From Nanobdellota archaeon (GTDB taxonomy: Archaea; Nanobdellota; Nanobdellia; Woesearchaeales; JACPBV01): a stretch of 33,894 nucleotides of DNA. The notes under the pieces are model-generated. The model did no database searches and was not told where the DNA came from. It was given only the letters and a program-made list of their open reading frames with translations. Within the stretch, counting starts at the first letter, position 1. The number at the start of each line of letters is the position of its first letter. Where the stretch lies: positions 1 to 33,894 of the forward strand of contig JAQBWB010000003.1 of assembly GCA_027623355.1 (NCBI GenBank). The letters are read 5' to 3'. The translations under genes and the position numbers were made by a program. This document shows, in pieces, positions 15,037-23,108 of this stretch.

Positions 15037-15109
15037 GCCTCCGTGGCTTAGTAGCTATAGCGGCGCTCTCGTAAAGCGCAGGTCGGGAGTGCAACTCTCC
15101 CCGGGGGCT
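15037..15109 (+). tRNA. tRNA-Thr (anticodon CGU)
   Basis: GCCTCCG/CGGGGGC acceptor (one U-G), GCT/AGC D stem, GCGCT-CTCGTAA-AGCGC anticodon arm with CGT, GGGAG/CTCCC T stem, discriminator T as in archaeal Thr tRNAs, then a T-rich tail. The T-loop reads TGCAACT instead of TTCRANY (G at position 55) and the D-loop has C where G19 is expected. It decodes ACG. Confidence 0.85.
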
Positions 15110-15119
15110 TTCTTTTTCT

Positions 15120-16376
15120 TTAGGCAACTCCAAGGAAAGGGGTTATAAACATTACTCCGGAGAGTATTATGATTCCAACAACCGTAGTATAACACACCCC
15201 ATTATAGAATCGAGAATTGACATGTTCTCCCATCAGCTTCTTGTCATTGATGAGTTTGAGGATGTAGATGAGTAGGAAGGGTAATGCAATTCCATTGATG
15301 ACTTGAGAGGTGATGATTATCTTTAGAAGGGGTGCATGAGGTATCAGCGTTACTCCTGCTCCAACGAGAATAAGGAATGCTAGGATTCCATAGAACTGAG
15401 GTGCTTCTTTGAACTTTCTGTTTAACGATGATTCCCACCCCATCCCCTCACAGATTTGAAAGGAGGTAGCTAGTGGGATGATGAAGGCTGCTGCTAGCGA
15501 AGCTGCAAATAGACCTACTCCAAACAGCATTCCTGCATATTCTCCTGCAAATGGGATTAGTGCGCGTGCGGCATCTGTAGCCGTTTCAATGTGGATACCA
15601 CTTTTGAATAGAGTTGCTGCACAGGCGATGATAATAAAAAAAGCTATGATATCGGTGATGATTGAACCTATGATGACTTCCATTCTCGTATATTTGTAAT
15701 CCTTTATCTGGACTCCTTTTTCTACGATGGTTGATTGGAGATAGAACTGCATCCAGGGTGTGATTGTGGTTCCGATGATCCCGATGAGGATTACGATGTA
15801 ACTCATGTCCCAGGAGAAATGAGGGGTAAAGAGTTCTTTTGTTGCTAACGACCAGTCGGGCTGTGCCAAAAAACCGGAGAAGATATAGGCAATGTAAAAC
15901 AGACAGAGTAGTAGAAATACTTTTTCTATTGCTTTGTAATTGAGTTTGATGATTGCTACCCATATGCCTAGCGCTATGAGAGGTACCACTAAATATTTAC
16001 TGAGATGGAATAGTTGCGAGGCAGCCGCTATTCCTGCGAAATTAGATACGATAATAGAAAGATTGGCAATAAACATGAGCAGCATCAGTACGAATGTTAC
16101 TTTTAGGCCAAATTTTTCTCTTATGAGGTCAGACAGGCCTTTACCCGTGACTACACCCATACGTGCTATCATTTCTTGAATGATGATGAGGACAAAAGTT
16201 ACTGGTATGAGCGACCAGATTAACGTATAGCCAAAGTGGGCTCCTGCAATAGAATAGGTAGTAATCCCACCTGCATCGTTATCGACAATGGAGGTAATAA
16301 GTCCAGGTCCTACGACTGCAAGTAAAATGAGAGAAAATTTCCAACGAGATTTAATTGCTTTTTTAATTTTACTCAT
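15120..16376 (-). CDS. NRAMP-superfamily divalent metal transporter
   Basis: 418-aa membrane protein with about 11 hydrophobic segments and the LeuT-like NRAMP fold. In the unwound TM1, canonical Mn/Fe transporters have DPGN; here the motif is VDNDAGGITTYSIAGAHFG (Asp32, Asp34). In TM6 the usual MPH is replaced by TITPWMQFYLQS (about 203-214). Loss of the metal-coordinating Met suggests a harder ion such as Mg2+, as reported for NRAMP-related magnesium transporters, but this is inference. It overlaps by eight bases the upstream gene for a soluble PRC/MgtE-N/CBS protein, the type of module that senses Mg2+ in MgtE channels. The two probably form one transport system. The protein starts ATG 16376 inside the end of that gene. 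Confidence 0.88.
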   Translation of the reverse strand: MSKIKKAIKSRWKFSLILLAVVGPGLITSIVDNDAGGITTYSIAGAHFGYTLIWSLIPVTFVLIIIQEMIARMGVVTGKGLSDLIREKFGLKVTFVLMLLMFIANLSIIVSNFAGIAAASQLFHLSKYLVVPLIALGIWVAIIKLNYKAIEKVFLLLCLFYIAYIFSGFLAQPDWSLATKELFTPHFSWDMSYIVILIGIIGTTITPWMQFYLQSTIVEKGVQIKDYKYTRMEVIIGSIITDIIAFFIIIACAATLFKSGIHIETATDAARALIPFAGEYAGMLFGVGLFAASLAAAFIIPLATSFQICEGMGWESSLNRKFKEAPQFYGILAFLILVGAGVTLIPHAPLLKIIITSQVINGIALPFLLIYILKLINDKKLMGEHVNSRFYNGVCYTTVVGIIILSGVMFITPFLGVA

Positions 16377-17649
16377 TACTATTGAGCAAAAGTGGGCGCA
16401 GTCTGCTACGTTTCCAGGATTCAGGCATGATTTCGGTCAATACTTCATCCGCAGTTACTACTCCTTGAATGACTTCATGGTCATCCACCACCGGTACGGT
16501 GAATAAATCATACCTGGCAATTACTTTTGCTATCTCCTCTTTTGTGGTATGCAGATGTACTCGGATAATATCTTTTTGCATAAATTGGCTCACTTTCTTT
16601 TTTGGTGAAGCGGTGATGAGTGAGCGTAATGGAATAACTCCGAGGAGACGTTTTTTCCTATTTGTGACATATAGGTGGAATGTCCTATTTGTTGCTGGTT
16701 TTGTTCTTCTTAAGAGAGCAATAGTTTGTTGGGCAGTAAATGTTTGAGGAACGATAATCATATTGGTATGCATGATTGCTCCCGCGGTAGCTTCTGGATA
16801 GTGAAGGATTTCTCGGATGACTGCACTATGTTCTTTATCTACAAAAGAAAGAATTTTTTTAACTCTTGTTTTTGGCATTTCTCCTAGAAGATCTGCAGCA
16901 TGAGATGCAGGGATATTTTCTATAATTTCTGAGATGCTTTTTAGTCTTAGTGATTTGAAAAAAGATTCTTGAACGCGGGGTTCGGCATCTATCAATGTTC
17001 GCACTGCTTTTTTGCGGTTTAATGTTTTGAATATGAGTGCTCGTTCTTTTGAGTCAAGATCCTCCATGATATCTGCTATATCTTCTGAATGGAGATCGGA
17101 AATTTGTTTTTTTTGGATTTTGACGTGAATGTCGTGGTGATGATTTCCTAATGTTTCTACTTTATCCCATCTGATTACATAGTCAGATGTTTTTTTAGTG
17201 AACAGGTTTGCGAGTCTCGGGAAGCCAAGACGCCGGACCATACTCCTCATGCCTACTGCAACAGCAGCAACACAGAATTTCCCCTCTATTTTCCCTAGAA
17301 TGATGTCATTCACGCGAACTACTTTTACCCCGTCAACGTCAACTAATTGTTTATCAAGAATATCTCCTAGCGTTAATTCATTGCCACGAACAAATGCAGG
17401 ATTTATTTCTTCTTCATCTCTATCAAGGAGGATGTTTATCTGAACTTTTCTTCCTGATTGTTCCTCTTTTAATTCATCTACTAGCTTCCACGGAATTTTT
17501 TTTAGGTAGCCATCATCGGATTTGTAGATTAAGTGGGTGATTTCGGCGAACTCTTCACCGTCTATGAAGACAACGTCTTCGAATCTGCCGATCTTGGTTT
17601 CTGACTTATCCAATACCGGCTTTTTTTGTAGATCGCTAAAGTACACCAT
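16369..17649 (-). CDS. PRC-barrel/MgtE-N/CBS regulatory protein
   Basis: 426-aa soluble protein. Residues 1-75 look like a PRC-barrel (KIGRFEDVVFIDGEEFAEITHLI) and 95-165 like a second one. Residues 183-285 match the MgtE N-terminal superhelix (ISDLHSEDIADIMEDLDSKE, IPASHAADLLGEM). Residues 285-410 form a CBS pair (YPEATAGAIMHTN, ending FTVPVVDDHEVIQGVVTADE). The MgtE membrane pore is absent. In MgtE these cytosolic domains bind Mg2+ and close the channel. Here they are encoded as a separate protein directly upstream of, and overlapping, an NRAMP-type transporter, so a Mg2+-dependent gate for that transporter is likely. The TATA box at 17702-17695 implies a leader of about 23 nt, unlike most neighbours. 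Confidence 0.88.
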   Translation of the reverse strand: MVYFSDLQKKPVLDKSETKIGRFEDVVFIDGEEFAEITHLIYKSDDGYLKKIPWKLVDELKEEQSGRKVQINILLDRDEEEINPAFVRGNELTLGDILDKQLVDVDGVKVVRVNDIILGKIEGKFCVAAVAVGMRSMVRRLGFPRLANLFTKKTSDYVIRWDKVETLGNHHHDIHVKIQKKQISDLHSEDIADIMEDLDSKERALIFKTLNRKKAVRTLIDAEPRVQESFFKSLRLKSISEIIENIPASHAADLLGEMPKTRVKKILSFVDKEHSAVIREILHYPEATAGAIMHTNMIIVPQTFTAQQTIALLRRTKPATNRTFHLYVTNRKKRLLGVIPLRSLITASPKKKVSQFMQKDIIRVHLHTTKEEIAKVIARYDLFTVPVVDDHEVIQGVVTADEVLTEIMPESWKRSRLRPLLLNSNE

Positions 17650-17694
17650 TTTATCTGCATTACTAATTCCCCGTTAGAATTATTGGTTTGCAGT

Positions 17695-17702
17695 TATATA
17701 AA
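17695..17702 (-). promoter_or_regulatory. TATA box of the MgtE-like/NRAMP operon
   Basis: TTTATATA on the minus strand, 53 nt before ATG 17649. The 337-bp gap to the next gene is otherwise filled mainly by repeat copy 2. Confidence 0.55.
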
Positions 17703-17716
17703 GGTTTGGTTTTGCT

Positions 17717-17885
17717 GTATGTGCATAGTATAGTCACTAGTGTTCGTAGGCTGCTAAAGCAACCCTCTTCGAAATTCCTGAGATTATTCCTTGAAGGTGC
17801 TGCGTCCCCGGAGGGGTCGACCCCTCGCAACGCACCTGCTTGTGAAAGGTGAAATAATTTCGACCTTAGGATGCTATGCACATAC
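17717..17885 (+). repeat. 169-bp structured repeat element, copy 2
   Basis: Same length and orientation as copy 1. The terminal stem here is complete: GTATGTGCATAGTAT with ATGCTATGCACATAC, where the A/G mismatch of copy 1 becomes a C-G pair and one C-G becomes U-G. Differences in the interior are few and include a one-base deletion in the GC-rich hairpin and a one-base insertion near 17842. These would alternate reading frames, so the conserved product is structure, not protein. It lies 15 bp upstream of the MgtE-like promoter. Confidence 0.85.
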
Positions 17886-17956
17886 GTTTTGCTTTTTTAG
17901 TGTTGGAGAATTTTTTCCTTCTTTGAATTTTTTTTACTCCATTTTTCTTTGGAAAG

Positions 17957-17964
17957 TTTTATGA
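17957..17964 (+). promoter_or_regulatory. TATA box of the small basic/membrane ORF
   Basis: TTTTATGA lies 30 nt before ATG 17987, the standard spacing here. It supports real expression of the small gene that follows. Confidence 0.45.
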
Positions 17965-17986
17965 AGTTATTACCCTATGATTGAGT

Positions 17987-18305
17987 ATGGATCAGAGAAG
18001 AGTTGACCATTATTTCTATATGCTTCCTAGAGTCATGCATAAGCGAGTTACACTGATTAATCGCGCCATTAAGAAAAAGCACCGTATCGATAAAGTGGTT
18101 GCTCGGCGAGGAGTCAATAATCGTAGGAAGAAAAAGCTCTTTTTTAACTGCAGTGTATAGCTTACTCTCTGTTCTTCTTAAAACTGGTGCAGTGGCAGGA
18201 GGTATCACTGTTGGAGTATCTTCTCTCACCTATTGGGTTGTAAGAAGTTCACAATATCTTATCGACAGTCTTAGAAAAAATTTTGAATACTATTTTAGTC
18301 TTTGA
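17987..18305 (+). pseudogene. Small membrane-protein gene, apparently frameshifted
   Basis: From ATG 17987, which has a TATA box 30 nt upstream, an ORF of 57 codons ends at 18160. It is very basic (VMHKRVTLINRAIKKKHR, RRKKKLFF) and soluble-looking. The +1 frame stays open to the TGA at 18303-18305 and encodes a hydrophobic stretch (FLTAVYSLLSVLLKTGAVAG, then GITVGVSSLTYWVV) and a short tail. The two parts join into one protein of about 107 aa if one T is removed from the T6 run at about 18140-18145. This suggests a single-base indel (assembly error or mutation) or programmed +1 slippage. No family is recognised. The end overlaps convergent trpS by 11 bp. Confidence 0.45.
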
Positions 18306-19413
18306 GAATAAACTTGTCTATGTGCTTTCTTGCGAGCTCTCGTTTCTTTTGGTGCACTTTTAGGAAAGCATTTACTTTTTCGATGAGGATTGCTTTTAAT
18401 TCTCCACTTAATAATTTTCCAGACTTGTAGTTGTCGCGTATACTCTTTAGTTTTTTGTCATCCTCTTCGAAGAAGGTTAACCATTGGTAGGCTGCATCGA
18501 TTGCAGGATTGCCACCATGCTTTCGATGTTCTTCTAAGGTGTCTTTTCCTCCAGAGAAGGCGTACTTGTTGATTTTCTTTTTTACTTCATCGGGAGTGTC
18601 GGTTGTGAAGATAGTAGCGTGGCTTCCTTCTGAGGTCGACATTTTTCCTTCTGGCCCTAATAGAGATGGAAGGAAGGTGCAGTGAATTGCAGCGGTTTTA
18701 GGGTAGCCTAACTTAGGTGCTACGTCTCTTGCAATGCGCCAATAGGGATCTTGATCGATGGCTGCAGGTATTAGGGTTCTTGTTGGTTTTTTCTGGTGTA
18801 CTGTAGGCAGGAAGCAGGTCGCTGATTGCATGGCTGGCCAGAAGTACATTCCAATGTTTGTGGAATTATCAAATCCGAATACGGCTTGAGCACTGGATGC
18901 TGTTACTTTTTTTGCTACTTTTATTGCAATCTTATACATTGTTTTTGCGTAATCAGTATCTACAAAAATAAATGTTTTTTTAGGATCGAAACCCATGGCA
19001 ATGAAATCGAGTGCATTCTCATAAGCTAGTTTATTTGTTTCTTCTAGAGTAAGATCTTTACAGAGAAACTTTTCATCGTCTGTGATTTGGAAGTACAGGG
19101 GGATATCTAATGCATCCTGAAGATATTTGCAAAAGATCCAGGGTACGATATGGCCGAGATGGGTGTTTCCTGAGGGACCGCGTCCAGTGTATAATGCTAC
19201 ACTTTTCCCTTCTTCGTGCTCTTTAAGGAAGATTTCTAGGTCTCGGTGCGAGAAAAAGATTTTTCTTCTAAGCATGTGGTGCGATTTCTTTGCAGCTTTC
19301 TCAATTTTTTTAATTAGTGGCTCTGTAAGATGATTGGTACCGAACTCTTCGATTAGGCGTTCGTAATCAACTACGCCTTTTACTTCCCATGGAGTTACTT
19401 TTGCTTTAGACAT
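18295..19413 (-). CDS. trpS: Tryptophanyl-tRNA synthetase
   Basis: Class Ic aminoacyl-tRNA synthetase of the archaeal/eukaryal type, 372 aa; joins Trp to tRNA-Trp. N-terminal TPWEVKGVVDYERLIEEFG is typical of this type. The HIGH-like motif is RGPSGNTHLGH, the KMSKS loop is GKMSTSEGS, and the Trp/ATP pocket includes AAIDQDPYWRIARD and QITDDEKF. No editing domain, as expected. It is the last gene of the tryptophan operon and overlaps trpA by eight bases, so the enzyme that consumes Trp for translation is expressed with the enzymes that make it. An additional C-terminal basic tail (HQKKRELARKH) is ordinary. Confidence 0.95.
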   Translation of the reverse strand: MSKAKVTPWEVKGVVDYERLIEEFGTNHLTEPLIKKIEKAAKKSHHMLRRKIFFSHRDLEIFLKEHEEGKSVALYTGRGPSGNTHLGHIVPWIFCKYLQDALDIPLYFQITDDEKFLCKDLTLEETNKLAYENALDFIAMGFDPKKTFIFVDTDYAKTMYKIAIKVAKKVTASSAQAVFGFDNSTNIGMYFWPAMQSATCFLPTVHQKKPTRTLIPAAIDQDPYWRIARDVAPKLGYPKTAAIHCTFLPSLLGPEGKMSTSEGSHATIFTTDTPDEVKKKINKYAFSGGKDTLEEHRKHGGNPAIDAAYQWLTFFEEDDKKLKSIRDNYKSGKLLSGELKAILIEKVNAFLKVHQKKRELARKHIDKFILKD

Positions 19414-20209
19414 ATCGTGTGGCTTCCTTTAATTCTTTTACAAAGGCTACTGAAAGTTGTATGAGGTCTTCTTTCTTATTAAGGTTTTGTTCTATGATCT
19501 TAATGAGGGCGGAACCTACAATGATTCCATCGGCTCCTGCTTCTGCTACTTTTCTAACCTGTTCTTTGTTTGAGATGCCGAATCCTACGCAGATGGGTTT
19601 TCTGAGGAGTGGTTTAATTTCTTTTAGGTGTTTTAGACTGCGTTCTTTGAGGTCTTCTTTTGCTCCGGTAACGCCTAGTCTTGCGACGTAATAGATGAAT
19701 CCCGTTGTTTTGTTTTCTATTTTTTGCAGGCGTTCTTTATTGGTTAGTGGACTTACCATGAAGATTAGCTGTATTTTGTATTTTCTTGCTTTGATTTCGA
19801 ATTCATTGGATTCTTCTGGAGGGACATCTGCTATTAGCACAGAATCTACTTTTGCTTGTTGAGCTAATCTAAAGAATTTTCCTATTCCTTGTTGATAGAC
19901 TAAATTTGCGTAGACTAGGAGGTTGATTGGGATATCGGTTTCTTTTCTTAGCTCTTTTATCAGCTCAAAGTTCTTTTCTGTTGTCATTCCCGCTTTTAAT
20001 GCACGCTGATCTGCAGCTTGGACTGTTTTTCCGTCTGCAATTGGATCGGAAAAGGCGAATCCTAGTTCTAACATGTCTGCTTCTTTTGCTATTGCAGTTA
20101 GCAATTCTAGAGATGTTTTGTAATCGGGATCGCCTAGTACTAGGAAGGGTATAAGAGCTCGTTCCACATTGTCTTCTAATGCCTTGAATTTGGTTAGGAG
20201 TGGGTTCAT
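19406..20209 (-). CDS. trpA: Tryptophan synthase alpha chain
   Basis: Cleaves indole-3-glycerol phosphate to indole and glyceraldehyde-3-P; partner of TrpB. TIM barrel of 267 aa with [20 protein letters not shown], containing the catalytic Glu and Asp (E49/D60 in the enteric enzyme), [11 protein letters not shown] of loop 6, and the phosphate loops [13 protein letters not shown] and [24 protein letters not shown] follows. Length is normal. Its ATG overlaps the trpB stop by four bases, and its own end overlaps trpS by eight. The TM-free, compact sequence gives no sign of decay. Confidence 0.96.
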   Translation of the reverse strand: MNPLLTKFKALEDNVERALIPFLVLGDPDYKTSLELLTAIAKEADMLELGFAFSDPIADGKTVQAADQRALKAGMTTEKNFELIKELRKETDIPINLLVYANLVYQQGIGKFFRLAQQAKVDSVLIADVPPEESNEFEIKARKYKIQLIFMVSPLTNKERLQKIENKTTGFIYYVARLGVTGAKEDLKERSLKHLKEIKPLLRKPICVGFGISNKEQVRKVAEAGADGIIVGSALIKIIEQNLNKKEDLIQLSVAFVKELKEATRYV

Positions 20210-21390
20210 TCTATTTTTACTCCTAATTCTTTCGATGCTATCTCTAAGTCTTTGTCGCCACGTCCTGAAAGATTGATCAGGACAACTTGGTCTTTGAATT
20301 CGGCGTGATGTTTAATGAGATAGCCTACTGCATGGGCTGATTCTAGAGCGGGGATGATTCCTTCTTGTTTACTTAGTTCTTCGAATCCTTTCAGACAATC
20401 GGTATCGGTTGCGAAGTCGTACTCTGCTCGCTTCTTTTTTCTTAGGTAGGCATGTTCTGGTCCGACTGCACTGTAATCTAGACCTGCCGATACGGAATGA
20501 GTGTTGTCAATTTGACCATCGGGATCTTGCAGCACAAATGTTTTTGATCCATGGATGATGCCTAGACGTCCTGCTACTGGATCTGCGAAACGTGCTGCAT
20601 GGTGATGTCGTTTGATGCCGCGACCTCCTGCTTCTACCCCTATCAATCGTACTTTTTTATCTCGAATGAATCCTTTGAAGATTCCGATTGCGTTTGATCC
20701 ACCGCCCACACACGCAATGACTGCATCGGGTAGTGATCCTTGCATTTTGAGTATCTGTTTCTTTGCTTCTTTTCCGATGACGGTTTGGAAATAGGCTACC
20801 ATTTCGGGATAGGGGTGTGGTCCTAGAGCTGAACCTAAGAGATAGTGAGTTGTTTCTACTGAACCTGCCCAATCTCTTAGTGCTTCATTAATAGCATCTT
20901 TTAGGGTTTTAGAGCCGGAATCTACCGGGTGTATTTTTGCTCCTAGTAATTTCATCCTAAAGACATTTTGTTTTTGACGTTCGATGTCGACAGTTCCCAT
21001 ATAAATTGTGCAATCCATTCCGAGAAAGGCAGCTGCGGTTGCGGTTGCGACGCCATGCTGTCCTGCTCCGGTTTCTGCGATGATTCTTTTCTTGCCCATG
21101 CGCTTTGCTAGGAGTGCTTGGCCGATAGCGTTGTTTATTTTATGGGCTCCGGTATGGGCTAGGTCTTCACGTTTGAGATAAATTTTGCAGCCTAGTTGCT
21201 CTGAAAGATTTTTGCAGAAGGTTATGGGGGTGGGGCGTCCTACGAACTCCTTTAGAATTTTTTCGAGTTCTTGTTTGAAGTTGCCATCTTGCTGTGCAGA
21301 GATAAAGACTTGTTCGAGTTGTTGCACTGCAGGTATTAACGTTTCAGGCATAAAAATGCCGCCGAATTCCCCAAAATACCCCTTTTTCAT
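20206..21390 (-). CDS. trpB: Tryptophan synthase beta chain
   Basis: PLP enzyme that condenses indole with serine to give tryptophan. 394 aa, the TrpB1 length, beginning [20 protein letters not shown]. The PLP lysine is in [13 protein letters not shown], the catalytic Glu in [13 protein letters not shown], the phosphate loop is [10 protein letters not shown], and the C-terminal part has [14 protein letters not shown]. The COMM/alpha-interface region ([18 protein letters not shown]) is present, as expected for a TrpA-dependent form, not the longer TrpB2. It lies just after a small membrane-protein gene in the operon (stop TAA immediately precedes its ATG). Confidence 0.97.
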   Translation of the reverse strand: MKKGYFGEFGGIFMPETLIPAVQQLEQVFISAQQDGNFKQELEKILKEFVGRPTPITFCKNLSEQLGCKIYLKREDLAHTGAHKINNAIGQALLAKRMGKKRIIAETGAGQHGVATATAAAFLGMDCTIYMGTVDIERQKQNVFRMKLLGAKIHPVDSGSKTLKDAINEALRDWAGSVETTHYLLGSALGPHPYPEMVAYFQTVIGKEAKKQILKMQGSLPDAVIACVGGGSNAIGIFKGFIRDKKVRLIGVEAGGRGIKRHHHAARFADPVAGRLGIIHGSKTFVLQDPDGQIDNTHSVSAGLDYSAVGPEHAYLRKKKRAEYDFATDTDCLKGFEELSKQEGIIPALESAHAVGYLIKHHAEFKDQVVLINLSGRGDKDLEIASKELGVKIE

Positions 21391-21720
21391 TTAGTCTGTA
21401 AATATTTGAAAGATCAATAATCCTACTGCAGCTATCATGACCCACCTATATGCTAGGAAGATGAACCCTACAAAGGGCAATGAGACTCCTACTAGCGAAA
21501 GGATTGCGAGTAGTGCATAGATTCCCACCAGGAAGCAGGTAACAAGGTATGCTTTTCCTATGGTTCCTCCTTTTGAAATTCCGATCATCAATAATACAGT
21601 AGCTCCGAAAATTGCTAGGGTATCGATGATGCTTGGAAGTTGAAAAAGAGAGATTATGTTATTGAGCAGTATTAATGTAACCAATAGTGATGATAATTTT
21701 TTAATTTCCATGTTTTGCAC
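21391..21720 (-). CDS. Small membrane protein inside the trp operon
   Basis: 109 aa with three or four membrane segments: about 8-28, 31-49, 56-81 and 83-106 (SLLVTLILLNNIISLF, IIDTLAIFGATVLLMIGI, KAYLVTCFLVGIYALLAILS, GFIFLAYRWVMIAAVGLLIF). No motif or family is recognised and no signal peptide is needed. The start overlaps the end of trpF by 20 bases (an internal ATG at 21711 is also possible), and the stop touches the trpB start, so it must be cotranscribed and probably translationally coupled. A role in moving indole, anthranilate or tryptophan across the membrane is conceivable from context only. Confidence 0.7.
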   Translation of the reverse strand: MQNMEIKKLSSLLVTLILLNNIISLFQLPSIIDTLAIFGATVLLMIGISKGGTIGKAYLVTCFLVGIYALLAILSLVGVSLPFVGFIFLAYRWVMIAAVGLLIFQIFTD

Positions 21721-22345
21721 CCATTATGAATTGTTCCATTTTTTTGTGGTCTTTTCTTTTTGCAGTTGCTTTTACACCACTATTCACATCCACTGCGTAC
21801 GGATTCACTGTTTTTATAGCTTGCGCTACATTTTCAGGATTTAGTCCTCCTGCGAGGAAGACTGGGATGTTTACTTGTTTTACAATTTCTGCGCTTAATG
21901 ACCAATCGTGGGTTTTTCCGGTTCCCCCCCTGCGCTCTCCTACTTTGGTGTCTAGTAAAAGATAATCTACGTACTGTTCGAACTTTTTTGCCTCTTTTAT
22001 CGAGGATTCGTCGGTCACCGAAATTGTTTTGGTCAGTTTTATTTTTGGAAGTGCCTGCCGAATTTTTCCTATTTCATCAAGTGTAATTTCATTATGGAGT
22101 TGGATGATTTGAGGTTTAATATGGTCTGCAAGATGGATGAGAGGGGTTGCGTGTTGGAGATAGGTTACGAGGACTGGTTGTATTTCGAGTGGGAGCTTTT
22201 GGATGAGTGTTTTTGCTTCTTCTCTTGTAATACTCTCTTCTGAGAACTTTACCTCTACAATGAAACCGAGAAAGTTTGCCCCTAGGACTGCTGCCTGTAA
22301 AGCATCATCTGAATTTGCAATTCCGCAGATTTTTACTTTAGTCAT
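21701..22345 (-). CDS. trpF: Phosphoribosylanthranilate isomerase
   Basis: Amadori isomerisation of phosphoribosylanthranilate to CdRP, third step from chorismate. TIM barrel of 214 aa with the catalytic Cys in VKICGI, the catalytic Asp in LLLDTKVG, RRGGTGKTHDWSL for the first phosphate contact, and LAGGLNPENVAQAI and AVDVNSGVK for the second. These motifs are all intact. It starts eight bases inside the 3' end of trpC and its own 3' end overlaps the membrane-protein gene. It is a separate gene, not a TrpCF fusion. Confidence 0.96.
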   Translation of the reverse strand: MTKVKICGIANSDDALQAAVLGANFLGFIVEVKFSEESITREEAKTLIQKLPLEIQPVLVTYLQHATPLIHLADHIKPQIIQLHNEITLDEIGKIRQALPKIKLTKTISVTDESSIKEAKKFEQYVDYLLLDTKVGERRGGTGKTHDWSLSAEIVKQVNIPVFLAGGLNPENVAQAIKTVNPYAVDVNSGVKATAKRKDHKKMEQFIMGAKHGN

Positions 22346-23087
22346 TTGTAAGGCGGTCTAGTTTATTTTGGATGTCTTTTGCTTGTAATAGCGATGTTCC
22401 GATGAGGAAAGCATCTGCTGTAGCGTTTGTGATGTCTTGATTTGAATGGTATCCTGATTCTGCTACAATTATTTTTTCTGGGGGTATTAGTTTTGCTAGT
22501 TTGTTGACTTTTTCTAGATCTATTTTTAGTGTGTCCAGGTTACGGTTGTTGATGCCTATAATTTCTGCATCGGTTTCTAGGACTAGTTCAAGTTCTTTTT
22601 TGGTGTGGACTTCGACAAGTGAATCCATTCCTAATTCCTTTGCTTTTTTTATGAATCGATTGAGTTTTGTTTTTTGTAGGATGGATGCAATTAAAAGGAT
22701 AGCATCTGCCCCATAGTGTCTGCTTTCAAGGATTTGGTATTCGTCGATGATGAACTCTTTTCTTAGAAGGGGTTTGTCGGTGACTTTCGCAACTTGTTGT
22801 AGTGATTCTTGTGACATACCAAAGAATTTTTGGTCGGTTAATACAGAGATTGCTTTTACTTTTGGATGCTGATCGTAGATTTTAATTACGTCTGGTAGTG
22901 AGTGGTTATTGAGCATGCCTGTTGAGGGTGACTTTTTTTTTATTTCTGCGATGATGTTGATTCCTTTTTGAGAGATAGCTTTCTTGAAGTTTTTGGTGCT
23001 GGGTTTTAAGATATGTTCTATTGGAAACTGCTTTTTTCTCTGTTCAACTTCCTTTTTTTTATGTTCTACAATTTGGTCTAGTATCAT
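22338..23087 (-). CDS. trpC: Indole-3-glycerol-phosphate synthase
   Basis: Closes the indole ring, CdRP to indole-3-glycerol phosphate, with loss of CO2. 249-aa TIM barrel. Typical blocks: NIIAEIKKKSPSTG (catalytic Glu and Lys), AISVLTDQKFFGMS, PLLRKEFIIDEYQI (general-acid Lys), GADAILLIASIL, IIGINNRNLDTLKID, IIVAESGYHS and AFLIGTSLLQA for phosphate binding. The N-terminal helix that precedes the barrel is present (ILDQIVEHKKKEVEQRKK). It is separated from trpD by 21 bp, the largest gap inside this operon. Confidence 0.96.
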   Translation of the reverse strand: MILDQIVEHKKKEVEQRKKQFPIEHILKPSTKNFKKAISQKGINIIAEIKKKSPSTGMLNNHSLPDVIKIYDQHPKVKAISVLTDQKFFGMSQESLQQVAKVTDKPLLRKEFIIDEYQILESRHYGADAILLIASILQKTKLNRFIKKAKELGMDSLVEVHTKKELELVLETDAEIIGINNRNLDTLKIDLEKVNKLAKLIPPEKIIVAESGYHSNQDITNATADAFLIGTSLLQAKDIQNKLDRLTND

Positions 23088-23108
23088 CTTTTACATCCTA
23101 TGATTATA

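Noticed and set aside
17975-18229. Minus-strand 84-codon ORF opposite the small membrane-protein gene
   Set aside because: It has no promoter or recognisable motif; the plus strand has a correctly spaced TATA box and membrane segments.
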